DNA of 54,357 nucleotides from JBKQVT01 sp052139835 (GTDB lineage: Bacteria; Planctomycetota; Planctomycetia; Pirellulales; Thermoguttaceae): contig JBKQVT010000161.1 in NCBI GenBank assembly GCA_052139835.1, positions 1-54,357 on the forward strand, given 5' to 3'. The notes beneath the pieces were generated by a model. The model was not told the DNA's origin. It ran no database searches and saw nothing but the letters and a program-made list of their open reading frames with translations. Below are positions 40,719-49,449 of the stretch, piece by piece. How positions within the stretch are numbered: position 1 is the stretch's first letter; each line of letters begins with the position of its first letter. A program made the position numbers and the translations under genes.

Positions 40719-43385
40719 TTGGCGACAGGACATGGCGGCAATCTGCGAGCACTGGCGGCACGGGCCGGCCGCGACCCGGCCGCCCTCCTCGACTTCAGCG
40801 CCAGCGTCAATCCGCTGGGCCCGCCGGAGTGTCTCCGCGCCGTCCTGGCCGGCGCCGTGGAAGGGCTGGTCCATTATCCCGATCCTGAAAACACCGAACT
40901 GGCCCATGCCCTGGCCGCCCGCCACCGCGTGCCGGCTGGCCAGATCGTCGTCGCCAACGGCTCCAGCGAAATCCTCTTCGCGCTGGCCCGCGGGCTGCGT
41001 TACGACCGGGCCCTCATCCCCGTGCCGTCCTATATCGACTATGCGGCGGCGGTCCAGCGGGCTGGCCGCACTGTGGCCCTGCTGCCGCTCGACGAGCGTG
41101 CCGGCTTCGTCCTCGACTTCGCCGCCCTGGAAGACCAATTGCACGGCGGCGAACTCGTGCTGCTGGGACAGCCCAACAATCCCACCGGCTTGGCCTTCGA
41201 CGGCCGGCAATTCCGGGCGTTGGCGGCACGCCGCCCGACGACGTTGTTTGTCGTCGATGAAGCATTCGCCGATTTCCTCGACGGCTACTGCTCGCTGGCC
41301 GACGACCGGCCGGAAAACGTCGTCGTCGTCCGCTCCTTCACCAAGTTCTACGCGATTCCAGGGCTGCGCCTGGGCTACGCCGTGGCCGATGAGTCCGTCG
41401 CCCTGCGAATCCGCGGGCAACTGACGCCCTGGTCGGTCGGCACGCTGGCCCAGGCGGCGGGCGTGGCCCTGCTGGCCGAAGAGGACTATGCCCGGCAAAC
41501 GGTCGCCTGCGTCGGCCACGAGCGCCGGCAACTGATCGCGCGGCTGCAAGGGCTGCCGGGGCTGCACGTCTATCCCGGCGAGGCGAATTTCCTCCTCGTC
41601 CGCTTGGACGGGCCAAGGGGACAGTCCCATTTTTGTGGCGACCACGCTTCGCGTGGTGCCCGGCCACAAAAATCGGGACAGTCCCCAGCCTTGGCGGACG
41701 CGTTGCTGGCCGCCGGCATCGCCATCCGCACCTTCGACCCCTCGCAGGGCCTCGATGGGCGGTTCTTCCGCGTGGCCGTCCGCACCGCGGCCGAAAACCA
41801 GCGGCTCTGCGACGCCCTGGCCGCGGCACTTAGTCCTGGTGGTGGGGCTCGCTGCGCTCGACCCACCCTACGGCGAAAAACGCCCGCCCTGATGCTCCAA
41901 GGCACCAGTTCCAACGCCGGCAAGAGCATCCTCACCGCCGCGCTCTGCCGCATCCTCTTCCAGGACGGCCTGCGCGTGGCGCCGTTCAAGGCCCAGAACA
42001 TGTCGCTCAACTCGTTCGTTACCCGAGCGGGCGGCGAGATGGGCCGCGCCCAGGTCGTCCAGGCCCAGGCCTGCCGGCTGGAACCCGACGTGAGGATGAA
42101 CCCCGTGCTGCTTAAGCCCAACTCCGACACCGGCAGCCAGGTGCTCCTCCGCGGCCAGCCGGTGGGCAACATGGGCGTCGGCGAGTATGTCCGCTTCAAG
42201 CCACAGGCGTGGACCGCGGTCTGCGCGTGCTACGACTCGCTGGCCGCCGAGTTCGACGCCGTCGTGCTGGAAGGGGCCGGCTCGCCCGGCGAAGTGAACC
42301 TCAAGGGCCACGACATCGTCAACATGCGGATGGCCCGGCACGCCGGCGCCGCGGTGCTGGTGGTGGGCGATATCGACCGCGGCGGCGTCTTCGCCTCCTT
42401 CGTCGGCACGCTGGAAGTCCTCGACGACTGGGAGCGGCGACTCCTGCGCGGCTGGATCGTCAACCGCTTCCGCGGCGACGCCACGCTGCTCGATCCGGCG
42501 CTGGAATATACGCTCCGCCGCACCGGCCGGCCCGTCCTCGGCGTGGTGCCTTACATGGCCTCGCTGGGCCTTCCCCAGGAAGATTCGGTCGAATTCAAGA
42601 GCGGCCTGCTGGACGCCGATTGCGCGAGCGGCGGCAACGGCGACAGCCACAGCAACGGCGACACGGTGGAAATCGCCGTGATCGACCTGCCGCATATCTC
42701 GAACTTCACCGACCTGGACGCCTTCCGCGGCGAAAGCGACGTGCGGCTGCGGATCGTCCGCACGCCGGCCGACCTGCGCTCACCCGACGCCGTGCTCATC
42801 CCCGGCAGCAAGAACACCCTGGCCGACCTGGGCTACCTCCGCCAGAGCGGCCTGGCCGACCGCATCGGCCAATTGGCCCGCCAGGGCCAGAGCGAGGTGG
42901 TGGGCATCTGCGGCGGGTTCCAGATGCTGGGCCGGGAGATCCGCGATCCCCTGGCCCTGGAATCGGCCGCGGGGACCGCCGCCGGGCTGGGATTGCTCGA
43001 TGCCGTTACGGTGCTGGCCGCCGAAAAGACCCTCGCCCGCACCACTGCCGTCCACGCGGCCTCGGCCCTGGAGGTGGTGGGCTACGAAATCCATCACGGC
43101 CGGACCGACAGCAACGGCTCCGGGGCCCTCTTCCGCCGGCCCGACGGCCAGGCGGTCGGCTCCGCCAGCGGCAATGGCCGCGTCTGGGGCACTTATTTAC
43201 ACGGGGTCTTCGACGCCGACCCGTTCCGCCGCTGGTTCATCGACCGCCTGCGGGTCGGCCGCGGCCTGGCGCCGCTCTCGCGGGTGATGGCCCCCTACGA
43301 CATCGAGCCCGCCCTGGATCGCCTGGCCGCCGTGGTCCGCAAGAGCCTGGACATGGAGGCGATCTATCGCCTGATGGGACTGTGA
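40719..43385 (+). CDS. cobD-cbiP: Fused CobD-type threonine-phosphate decarboxylase and cobyric acid synthase
   Basis: 888 aa from TTG 40719 (start GHGGN typical of CobD/CobC). Residues 1-372: PLP-dependent aminotransferase-fold enzyme making aminopropanol phosphate, with K209 in SFTKFYAIPGLRLGY as PLP lysine. Residues about 299-325 come from a family B palindrome inserted in frame. Residues 374-385 are coded by another palindrome (41838-41871). From 392 (GTSSNAGKS P-loop) to the end: CbiP/CobQ, the glutamine-dependent amidase of side chains b, d, e and g, with Cys731 in GICGGFQMLG and GTYLHGVFD. Normally two separate proteins. An ATG at 41892 could start CbiP alone (497 aa), but no ribosome site precedes it. 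Confidence 0.9.
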   Translation: MATGHGGNLRALAARAGRDPAALLDFSASVNPLGPPECLRAVLAGAVEGLVHYPDPENTELAHALAARHRVPAGQIVVANGSSEILFALARGLRYDRALIPVPSYIDYAAAVQRAGRTVALLPLDERAGFVLDFAALEDQLHGGELVLLGQPNNPTGLAFDGRQFRALAARRPTTLFVVDEAFADFLDGYCSLADDRPENVVVVRSFTKFYAIPGLRLGYAVADESVALRIRGQLTPWSVGTLAQAAGVALLAEEDYARQTVACVGHERRQLIARLQGLPGLHVYPGEANFLLVRLDGPRGQSHFCGDHASRGARPQKSGQSPALADALLAAGIAIRTFDPSQGLDGRFFRVAVRTAAENQRLCDALAAALSPGGGARCARPTLRRKTPALMLQGTSSNAGKSILTAALCRILFQDGLRVAPFKAQNMSLNSFVTRAGGEMGRAQVVQAQACRLEPDVRMNPVLLKPNSDTGSQVLLRGQPVGNMGVGEYVRFKPQAWTAVCACYDSLAAEFDAVVLEGAGSPGEVNLKGHDIVNMRMARHAGAAVLVVGDIDRGGVFASFVGTLEVLDDWERRLLRGWIVNRFRGDATLLDPALEYTLRRTGRPVLGVVPYMASLGLPQEDSVEFKSGLLDADCASGGNGDSHSNGDTVEIAVIDLPHISNFTDLDAFRGESDVRLRIVRTPADLRSPDAVLIPGSKNTLADLGYLRQSGLADRIGQLARQGQSEVVGICGGFQMLGREIRDPLALESAAGTAAGLGLLDAVTVLAAEKTLARTTAVHAASALEVVGYEIHHGRTDSNGSGALFRRPDGQAVGSASGNGRVWGTYLHGVFDADPFRRWFIDRLRVGRGLAPLSRVMAPYDIEPALDRLAAVVRKSLDMEAIYRLMGL
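41613..41694. repeat. Family B palindrome inside the cobD region
   Basis: About 82 nt folding on itself: CCAAGG/CCTTGG outer ends, GGGGACAGTCCC at both sides, TTTTTGTGG/CCACAAAAA arms and a central CACGCTTCGCGTG hairpin. It adds about 27 residues in frame (299-325). Confidence 0.9.
41838..41871. repeat. Family D palindrome at the cobD-cbiP junction
   Basis: GGTGGTGGGGCTCGC-TGC-GCTCGACCCACCCTAC, an almost symmetric hairpin of the type also seen at 119-144. It codes residues 374-385 and sits precisely between the two enzymes. Confidence 0.85.
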
Positions 43386-44350
43386 TGAAGCTGGAATATC
43401 AAATCGTGGCCGCGGTGGCGCTGGACCTGGTCCTGGGCGACCCGCATTGGCTGCCGCATCCGGTCCGCGGCATCGGTCGGCTGGCCGCGTGGCTGGAGTC
43501 GCTGGTCCACAGCCGCACGCGGTGGGCCGGATTGGCGGTGGCCATGTCGGTGTACGCTGTCGCCGGTGGCGCCGCCTGGGGCGTCATTTGGCTGGCCGGG
43601 CTGGCCGGTTCGGTCGCTGCCAACGCCGCATCCATCGCGATTCTCTACACGACCATCGCCCCGCACGACCTGGTGCGGCACAGCATGGCGGTGGCCCATG
43701 CCCTGGCCGCCGGAGACCTGGCCGAGGCCCGCCGCCGCGTGGCGACAATCGTGGGCCGCGATACCGAAGAGCTGGACGAGGCCGGCGTCATCCGCGCCGG
43801 CGTGGAAAGCGTGGCCGAGAGCACGGTGGACGGCGTGACCGCCCCGCTCTTCTGGGCCCTGATCGCCGGGCCCGTCGGCGCCATGGTCTATCGCGCGATC
43901 AACACGCTGGATTCGATGTTCGGCCATCAGGACGACCGCTATCTTCAATTTGGCTGGGCCGCCGCCCGGATCGACGACCTGGCCAATTATATCCCCGCGC
44001 GGCTCACCGCGCCGCTGTTGTGCATCGCGGCGCTCTTGCTGGGCCAGCGGCCGCTCCAGGCCATGCGCACCCTCCGCCGCGACGGGCGAAAACACGCCAG
44101 CCCCAATGCCGGCCTGGCCGAGGCCGCCATGGCCGGCGCCCTGGGCGTGCAACTTGGCGGCTGGAATACCTACGCCGGAGAACCGGTCCAGCAGCCGACG
44201 GTCGGCGATCCCCTTTGCCCGCTGGTCTCCCGTCACATCCCGGCGGCCAACGCCCTGATGGCCACGGCCGCGGCGCTTTTCCTGGCCGCCGGCATCGCCC
44301 TTCGGCTGCTGTCGATCCATCTGTGGCACTTATGGAGCGCCGCCGCATGA
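43385..44350 (+). CDS. cbiB: Adenosylcobinamide-phosphate synthase
   Basis: 321 aa. Polytopic inner-membrane protein joining aminopropanol phosphate to adenosylcobyric acid. Family landmarks: LDLVLGDPHWLPHPVRGIG at 13-31, VGRDTEELDEAGVIRAGVESVAESTVDGVTAPLFW, INTLDSMFGHQDDRYLQFGW and SPNAGLAEAAMAGAL. Start TGATG, overlapping the stop of the fused gene by one base. No repeat insertion. Confidence 0.95.
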   Translation: MKLEYQIVAAVALDLVLGDPHWLPHPVRGIGRLAAWLESLVHSRTRWAGLAVAMSVYAVAGGAAWGVIWLAGLAGSVAANAASIAILYTTIAPHDLVRHSMAVAHALAAGDLAEARRRVATIVGRDTEELDEAGVIRAGVESVAESTVDGVTAPLFWALIAGPVGAMVYRAINTLDSMFGHQDDRYLQFGWAAARIDDLANYIPARLTAPLLCIAALLLGQRPLQAMRTLRRDGRKHASPNAGLAEAAMAGALGVQLGGWNTYAGEPVQQPTVGDPLCPLVSRHIPAANALMATAAALFLAAGIALRLLSIHLWHLWSAAA

Positions 44351-45747
44351 GCCAAGCCGCTTGCCCCAGAATCATCATCGCCGCCACCGGCAGTGGCGTC
44401 GGCAAGACCTCGCTGGCGCTGGGAATCGTTCGCGCCCTGCGGCAGCAAGGGTTGCGGGTGCAGACCTTCAAGGTCGGCCCCGATTTCCTCGATCCCACCT
44501 ACTTGGCGCGGGCCTCCGGCCGAATCTGCTACAACCTTGACGCCTGGATGACCTCGGCCGACTACGTGCGGCAGCTCTTCGCCCAGGCCACTGCGGAGGC
44601 CGATCTGGCCGTGATCGAAGGCGTCATGGGCCTGTTCGACGGCGCGTCGCCCTCGACATTGGAAGGGAGTACGGCCGAGATCGCCCTGCTGCTGGCGGCC
44701 CCGGTCGTGCTGGCGGTCCCTGCCCACGGCGCCGCCCGCAGCCTGGCGGCCACGGTCAAGGGATTCGCCGAGTTCGAGCCGGAGGTGCGGCTGGCCGGCG
44801 TGATCGCCAACCAGGCCGGCTCGCCGCGCCACCATGCCTGGCTGGCCGAGTCGCTCTCCGCCGCCGGGCTGCCGCCGCTCTTGGGCGCCGTGCCGCGCGG
44901 GGCCCTGCCGACGCTCGAAAGCCGCCACTTGGGACTTGTCACCGCCGATCAAAGCGGCCTGGACGACCAGACCCTGGACCGCTTGGCCGACGGCTGCACG
45001 CGGCACCTCGACATGAAACGGCTGGTGGAGTTGGCCAGTTGTGGTGCCACTGCTGGCTTGCCCAGCAGTGCAGGCGGCACGGCTGACACAGCCGTGGCAC
45101 GGCGCGTTCGCTTGGGCATCGCCCGCGATGAGGCCTTCCACTTCTATTATCCCGACAACCTGGAATCGCTCCAGCGCGGCGGGGCCGAACTGGCCGCCTT
45201 CTCGCCGCTGGGCGACGCTGCGCTGCCGGAGGACCTCGACGGCCTCTACTTCGGCGGCGGATATCCGGAAGTGCATGCGGCCCGGCTGGCCGCCAACGCC
45301 CCCCTGCTCGACGCCGTGCGGGCCTTCGCGGCCTCCGGCCGGCCGGTCTATGCGGAATGCGGCGGCCTGATGTACTTGGGCGACGCCCTGCGGACCCTCG
45401 ACGGCGCCCGCCACACCCTGGCCGGCGTGCTCCCCATCGAGACGACCATGCTCAAAACCCTGAAGACACTGGGCTATGCGGAAGCTACCTTCGCCGGCGA
45501 CTCGCTGTGGGGCGCGGCCGGCCAGTGCTGCCGCGGCCACGAGTTCCACTACTCCGAGATCGCCGCCGATCGCGGCCCTAGCGAGGGGTGGCGGCCGGCC
45601 TATCACCTCCGGCATCGCCGCAGCGAGACCGCCGCGGCCGAGGGATTGGCCAAGGGGGCCGTGCTGGCCGGCTATGTCCACCTGCACTGGGCCTCGCGGC
45701 CGCAGGCGGTCGAGCACTTCCTTTCCCGTTGCCAGGAGCGATCATGA
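44347..45747 (+). CDS. cbiA: Cobyrinic acid a,c-diamide synthase
   Basis: 466 aa from ATG 44347 (ATGA overlap with cbiB, GGAG 9 nt upstream). N-terminal ATPase-like domain with ATGSGVGKTSLALG P-loop and VEGVMGLFDG-type region (VIEGVMGLFDGA); C-terminal glutamine amidotransferase with nucleophile Cys338 in YAECGGLMYLG. It amidates side chains a and c with glutamine and ATP. Residues about 233-251, between the two domains, are coded by a family A element (45044-45100) inserted in frame, in a region that would be a linker. Confidence 0.95.
   Translation: MSQAACPRIIIAATGSGVGKTSLALGIVRALRQQGLRVQTFKVGPDFLDPTYLARASGRICYNLDAWMTSADYVRQLFAQATAEADLAVIEGVMGLFDGASPSTLEGSTAEIALLLAAPVVLAVPAHGAARSLAATVKGFAEFEPEVRLAGVIANQAGSPRHHAWLAESLSAAGLPPLLGAVPRGALPTLESRHLGLVTADQSGLDDQTLDRLADGCTRHLDMKRLVELASCGATAGLPSSAGGTADTAVARRVRLGIARDEAFHFYYPDNLESLQRGGAELAAFSPLGDAALPEDLDGLYFGGGYPEVHAARLAANAPLLDAVRAFAASGRPVYAECGGLMYLGDALRTLDGARHTLAGVLPIETTMLKTLKTLGYAEATFAGDSLWGAAGQCCRGHEFHYSEIAADRGPSEGWRPAYHLRHRRSETAAAEGLAKGAVLAGYVHLHWASRPQAVEHFLSRCQERS
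45044..45100. repeat. Family A element inside cbiA (variant right arm)
   Basis: Left arm 45044-45070 equals the other copies with one loop change (CTTGC for CTTGT). The right part 45078-45100 is a diverged hairpin CACGGCTG-ACAC-AGCCGTG. Read in a different frame from the cbiJ copy, yet still without a stop. Confidence 0.88.
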
Positions 45748-46736
45748 ACGAAGCGACCCGCCCCATCGGCATCCTCATCGTCAGCCACGGCAGCCCGCGG
45801 GCGGAGGCCAACGAGCGGTTCGTCACGCTCACTGGGCGAATCGCGGCCCGGCTGGGGGTGGAAAACCTCTTGCCCGCGTTCTTCTCCATCGCGCGGCCGA
45901 ACATCGCCGATCGCGTGGCCGAGTTGGCCGACCGCGGCGTGCGGCGGATCGTGCTCCTGCCCTATTTTCTCTACACGGGCCAGCACGTCACCCACGACAT
46001 CCCCGTCCTGCTGGACCAGTGCCGCGGGCAGTTCCCCGCGATCAGCTTCGAGGTCCTGCCGACGTTGGAGAGCGACCCGGCCTTGGAGGATTTGGTGGTC
46101 GAGCGGCTCGCGGCCGCCTGCGCGTCGCCGGCCGTGCTGCCCACCTTGGGCGAGGAGATCCAGCGCCGCAGCTACCAGATCATCGCCCCGCAACTCGACG
46201 CGGCCGGTTTGACGGACGCCGCCGGCCGGAAGATCGTCGAGCGGGTCGTCCATGCGACGGCCGACTTCTCCTTCATTCGCTCGCTGCGGATCCACCCCGA
46301 GGCGGTCCGGCGGGGCCGCGACGCCCTGGCCGCCGGCCGGCCGGTCCTCTGCGACGTGACCATGCTGCAAGCCGGGATGACCCATGTCCGCAACGAAGTG
46401 GTCTGCGCGATCGCCGATCCCCAGGTCGCCGCGCTGGCCGCGGAGAAGCAATGCACGCGGGCGGCCGCGGCCATGGAATTGCTCGCGCCCCGGCTGGCCG
46501 GCGCCGTCGTGGCCATCGGCAACGCCCCCACGGCGCTGGTCAAGCTGCTGGAAATCGTCCGCGGCGGGGGGCCGCGGCCGGCGCTGGTGGTGGGCCTGCC
46601 CGTGGGGCTGGTCGGCGCGCGGGAGGCGAAACTGGCGCTTCTGGAGAGCGATTTGTGTTACATCACCAACGTCACGGCCCGTGGCGGCAGCCCCGCCGCG
46701 GCCGCGGCCGTCAACGCGTTGGCCGCCCAAGAATAG
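45744..46736 (+). CDS. cbiX-cbiC: Fused sirohydrochlorin cobaltochelatase and precorrin-8X methylmutase
   Basis: 330 aa. Residues 1-125 form a short CbiX-type chelatase unit with H15 in LIVSHGSP and the HVTHD stretch (H81, H84) as metal-binding residues; it should insert cobalt early. Residues about 130-325 are CbiC/CobH: EEIQRRSYQII (137-147) and H170 in VVHATADFSF, the catalytic histidine of the 1,5-methyl shift that gives cobyrinic acid. The fusion joins the first and a late step of the pathway. ATGA overlap with cbiA. Confidence 0.92.
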   Translation: MNEATRPIGILIVSHGSPRAEANERFVTLTGRIAARLGVENLLPAFFSIARPNIADRVAELADRGVRRIVLLPYFLYTGQHVTHDIPVLLDQCRGQFPAISFEVLPTLESDPALEDLVVERLAAACASPAVLPTLGEEIQRRSYQIIAPQLDAAGLTDAAGRKIVERVVHATADFSFIRSLRIHPEAVRRGRDALAAGRPVLCDVTMLQAGMTHVRNEVVCAIADPQVAALAAEKQCTRAAAAMELLAPRLAGAVVAIGNAPTALVKLLEIVRGGGPRPALVVGLPVGLVGAREAKLALLESDLCYITNVTARGGSPAAAAAVNALAAQE

Positions 46737-46750
46737 AGGATAAAAGACTT

Positions 46751-47506
46751 ATGAACAAGCGAATGCTCTTGATCGGCGGCGTCTTCCTGGCCGCCGTGGT
46801 CTTCTGGCCGGCGCCGGCCCAGGCGATGCACATCAGCGAAGGCATTTTGCCGCCCGGTCCGGCGGGACTCTGGTTCCTCGTGGCCGCGCCGTTCTGGTTC
46901 TGGGGGCTGCACACCATCCAGCGCCGCCGGGCCGCCGATCCGTCCTACACAACACTGGTCGCGCTTGTCGGTGCGGCCATCTTCGTCATCTCCTGCATGC
47001 ACGTGCCGATCGCCGGGACCGGCAGTTGCTCGCACGCCCTCGGCGTCGGCCTGGGGGCGCTGCTGATCGGCCCGGGGCCAACCGTGGTGGCCGTCAGCAT
47101 CGCCTTGCTCCTGCAAGCGCTGTTTCTGGCGCATGGCGGCTTGACCAGCCTGGGGGCGAATATCGTGTCGATGGGCGTGGTGGGGGCCTTCAGCGCTTAC
47201 TGTTTGTTCCGCGTCTTGCGGTGGGCACGGGTGCCGGCCTTCGCCGCCGCGTTCCTCGCCGGGGTGCTCTCGGATTGGGCCACCTACGCCACGACCGCCT
47301 TCCAGTTGGCCAGCGGGACGCACGACAACGCCTCGATCATGACGATGTTCCTCGCTTATGGCGCCCTCTTTGTGCCCACCCAAGTCCCCTTGGGCATCGC
47401 CGACGGCGTCATGGCGGCCGTCGCCCATCGTTTCGTGCGGTTGCGTCGTCCCGAACTGCTCGGGCTGCCGCCCCAGGCCGCACTCGTCGCCGGAGAAAAA
47501 ACATGA
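46751..47506 (+). CDS. cbiM: Cobalt ECF transporter S component CbiM
   Basis: 251 aa. An N-terminal signal-like segment precedes the MHISEGILPPG block (residues 26-36) whose N-terminal Met-His ligand of Co(II) is normally exposed at the mature end; here it begins after ALA-type residues (PAPAQA), so cleavage would be needed. Several transmembrane helices follow, with GTGSCSHALGVGLGALLIGP and SLGANIVSMG. It takes up cobalt together with CbiN-like, CbiQ and CbiO proteins. It starts 14 nt after the fused gene. Confidence 0.93.
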   Translation: MNKRMLLIGGVFLAAVVFWPAPAQAMHISEGILPPGPAGLWFLVAAPFWFWGLHTIQRRRAADPSYTTLVALVGAAIFVISCMHVPIAGTGSCSHALGVGLGALLIGPGPTVVAVSIALLLQALFLAHGGLTSLGANIVSMGVVGAFSAYCLFRVLRWARVPAFAAAFLAGVLSDWATYATTAFQLASGTHDNASIMTMFLAYGALFVPTQVPLGIADGVMAAVAHRFVRLRRPELLGLPPQAALVAGEKT

Positions 47507-47802
47507 AACGGTTTCGCACGCTCTTGATCGTCGCGGCCCTGGCCGCCGTGCCGCTGTGGCGGCTTCCGCTTGCCCGTGCGGCCGACGCCGGCTGGCAAGG
47601 CGTTGATGACAAAATGGAGGAAATTGCCAAGGCGGCTGGGCACCCGGCCCGCGAGCCCTACATCAACCTCATCCAGGGCGACCTGGGGTTGTGCATGTTC
47701 CTCGTGGCCGGCGCCGTGGGTGGTTTCATCGCCGGCTACAACTTCCGCAAGTTATTCCCGTCAAAAAAGACGCTGACGAAAGACTATGCACCACGTCCTT
47801 GA
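47503..47802 (+). CDS. cbiN: CbiN-like small membrane protein of the cobalt transporter
   Basis: 99 aa, ATGA overlap with cbiM. N-terminal signal or membrane segment (TLLIVAALAAVPLWRLPLARA) and a C-terminal helix (LCMFLVAGAVGGFIAGYNFRKLF) flank a short charged loop. The two-helix topology and position between cbiM and cbiQ fit CbiN, but similarity to classic CbiN is weak; it may be a planctomycete replacement. The last 17 nt overlap cbiQ. Confidence 0.7.
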   Translation: MKRFRTLLIVAALAAVPLWRLPLARAADAGWQGVDDKMEEIAKAAGHPAREPYINLIQGDLGLCMFLVAGAVGGFIAGYNFRKLFPSKKTLTKDYAPRP

Positions 47803-48571
47803 ACTGCTTTCCATCGGCCGAAACGCCGGACACAGCCCCTTGGCGCGGCTGGACGTCCGCGTCAAGCTGATCGTGGCCGTCGCGGCCATCCTGGCCGCCG
47901 TCGGCTCGTCGCACGTCACCCTGCCGCTGGCCACGCTGGGCGTGAGCTTGGGGCTGCTGGCGGCCTTCCGGGCGCCGCTGCGGGCCACCGTCTACCGACT
48001 GACCGCACCGCTGGCCGTCGTGGCCGCGGTCTGCCTCCTGCGGGCATTGATGACGGGCACCACGCCGCTGGCCTCAATCCCCCTGGGACCCTGGCGACTG
48101 GTCGTCTACCGCGAGGGCCTGGCGGGCGGGGCGCTAATCGCCGCCCGTAGCTTGGGCTCGATCAGCGCGATCGTCGTCCTCTGCACCTTCACCCAGGCCC
48201 ACGAAATCTTCGCCGCCCTGCACTGGGCGCGGTTGCCCCGCACCTGGATCGAAATCGCCCTGCTCATGCTGCGGTCGATCTTCACCCTGATGGAACAGGC
48301 CGCCAGTGTGCTCTCGGCGCAGAAGGCGCGGCTGGGCCACGCCACGTACCGCGGGGCGCTGGGGTCGCTGGGCAGCCTGGCCGGCATCGTGATGCTCCGC
48401 TCCATCGACCAGGCCGGGCGGACCCACGAGGCCATGGTCGCCCGCGGCTACCAGGGCGCGCTGCCGCTGCCTGATTTGCCGCCGCTGGCGCGGCGCGACC
48501 TGTCGCTTACAGCGGCGGCCGTGGGGCTGCTGGCCGTGGCCTTCCTGCTGGCAGAAAGGTGGCCCCTGTGA
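47786..48571 (+). CDS. cbiQ: Cobalt ECF transporter transmembrane component CbiQ
   Basis: 261 aa. Multi-helix T component with the ECF signature ARLGHATYRGALGS and RSIDQAGRTHEAMVARGYQG, the Ala-Arg-Gly motif that couples to the ATPase. It overlaps the CbiN-like gene by 17 nt and cbiO by 4 nt. Normal length. Confidence 0.93.
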   Translation: MHHVLELLSIGRNAGHSPLARLDVRVKLIVAVAAILAAVGSSHVTLPLATLGVSLGLLAAFRAPLRATVYRLTAPLAVVAAVCLLRALMTGTTPLASIPLGPWRLVVYREGLAGGALIAARSLGSISAIVVLCTFTQAHEIFAALHWARLPRTWIEIALLMLRSIFTLMEQAASVLSAQKARLGHATYRGALGSLGSLAGIVMLRSIDQAGRTHEAMVARGYQGALPLPDLPPLARRDLSLTAAAVGLLAVAFLLAERWPL

Positions 48572-49449
48572 GCGACGCGACTCGCATCCCGGCGATCGAG
48601 GCCCAAGGCGTCCATTACGCCTATCCCGACGGGATCGTAGCCCTGGACGGCTTGACGTTTCACGCCGCGGCCGGCGAGTTGGTGGCGGTGATGGGGGCCA
48701 ATGGCGCCGGCAAGACGACGCTGCTGAAAGTGCTGATGCGGCTGGTGCGTCCGCAGCAGGGGCAAGTCCGCCTGGCCGGGACCGACGTCGCTGGCCTGTC
48801 CGCCGCCGAGTTGTATCGCGCCATCGGCATGGTCTTTCAGAACCCGGCCGATCAGCTCTTCGCCGCCACGGTCGAGCAGGACGTGGCCTTCGGCCCGCGC
48901 AACCTGGGCCTGGCCGAGGCCGAGGTGGCCCGCCGCGTCCAACACGCGCTCTCGGCGGTCGATGCCCTGCCGTTGCGCGGCCGGCCCGTTCATCATCTGA
49001 GCTTCGGCCAACAGAAGCGCGTCTGCCTGGCGGGCGTGCTGGCCATGCAGCCCGCCATCCTCGTTCTCGACGAGCCCACCGCGGGGCTGGACCCGCAGGG
49101 CGAAACGCAGATGATCGAGCTGCTCTTGCGGTTGAATCGCCAGGAGAACATCACCCTGATCCTCGCCACCCACTGCGTCGATCTGCTGCCGGTGCTGGCG
49201 ACGCGGATCTACGTGCTCCGCGAGGGACGCGTGCACCGGGAGGGGCCGCCGGAAACGGTCCTGGCCGACGCCTGGGCCAGCGCCGAGGCCGGCCTCCGCC
49301 TGCCCTTGATCGCCCAACTGTTCCACGAACTCCGCGGCGAGGGCCTCTCGGCCGGGCGGCTGCCGCTGACCATCCCGCAGGCGCGGCGGCAAATCCGTCA
49401 ATGGGTCGGCGACGCCCGCCCTTTGGGCGCGCCGGGAGAACGCCCATGA
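48568..49449 (+). CDS. cbiO: Cobalt ECF transporter ATP-binding protein CbiO
   Basis: 293 aa from GTG 48568 (GTGA overlap with cbiQ, GAAAGG upstream); a GTG at 48559 is the alternative. ABC ATPase with GANGAGKT at 43-50, signature LSFGQ at 144-148 (LSGGQ variant common in CbiO) and Walker B ILVLDEP at 164-170. It powers cobalt import. The C-terminal 60 residues extend beyond the ABC domain. Confidence 0.95.
   Translation: MSDATRIPAIEAQGVHYAYPDGIVALDGLTFHAAAGELVAVMGANGAGKTTLLKVLMRLVRPQQGQVRLAGTDVAGLSAAELYRAIGMVFQNPADQLFAATVEQDVAFGPRNLGLAEAEVARRVQHALSAVDALPLRGRPVHHLSFGQQKRVCLAGVLAMQPAILVLDEPTAGLDPQGETQMIELLLRLNRQENITLILATHCVDLLPVLATRIYVLREGRVHREGPPETVLADAWASAEAGLRLPLIAQLFHELRGEGLSAGRLPLTIPQARRQIRQWVGDARPLGAPGERP

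Noticed and set aside
39105..41669. Minus-strand open frame of 854 codons across cobT, cobS and cobD
   Set aside because: It runs through three well identified genes in the opposite direction and is explained by high GC at third codon positions.
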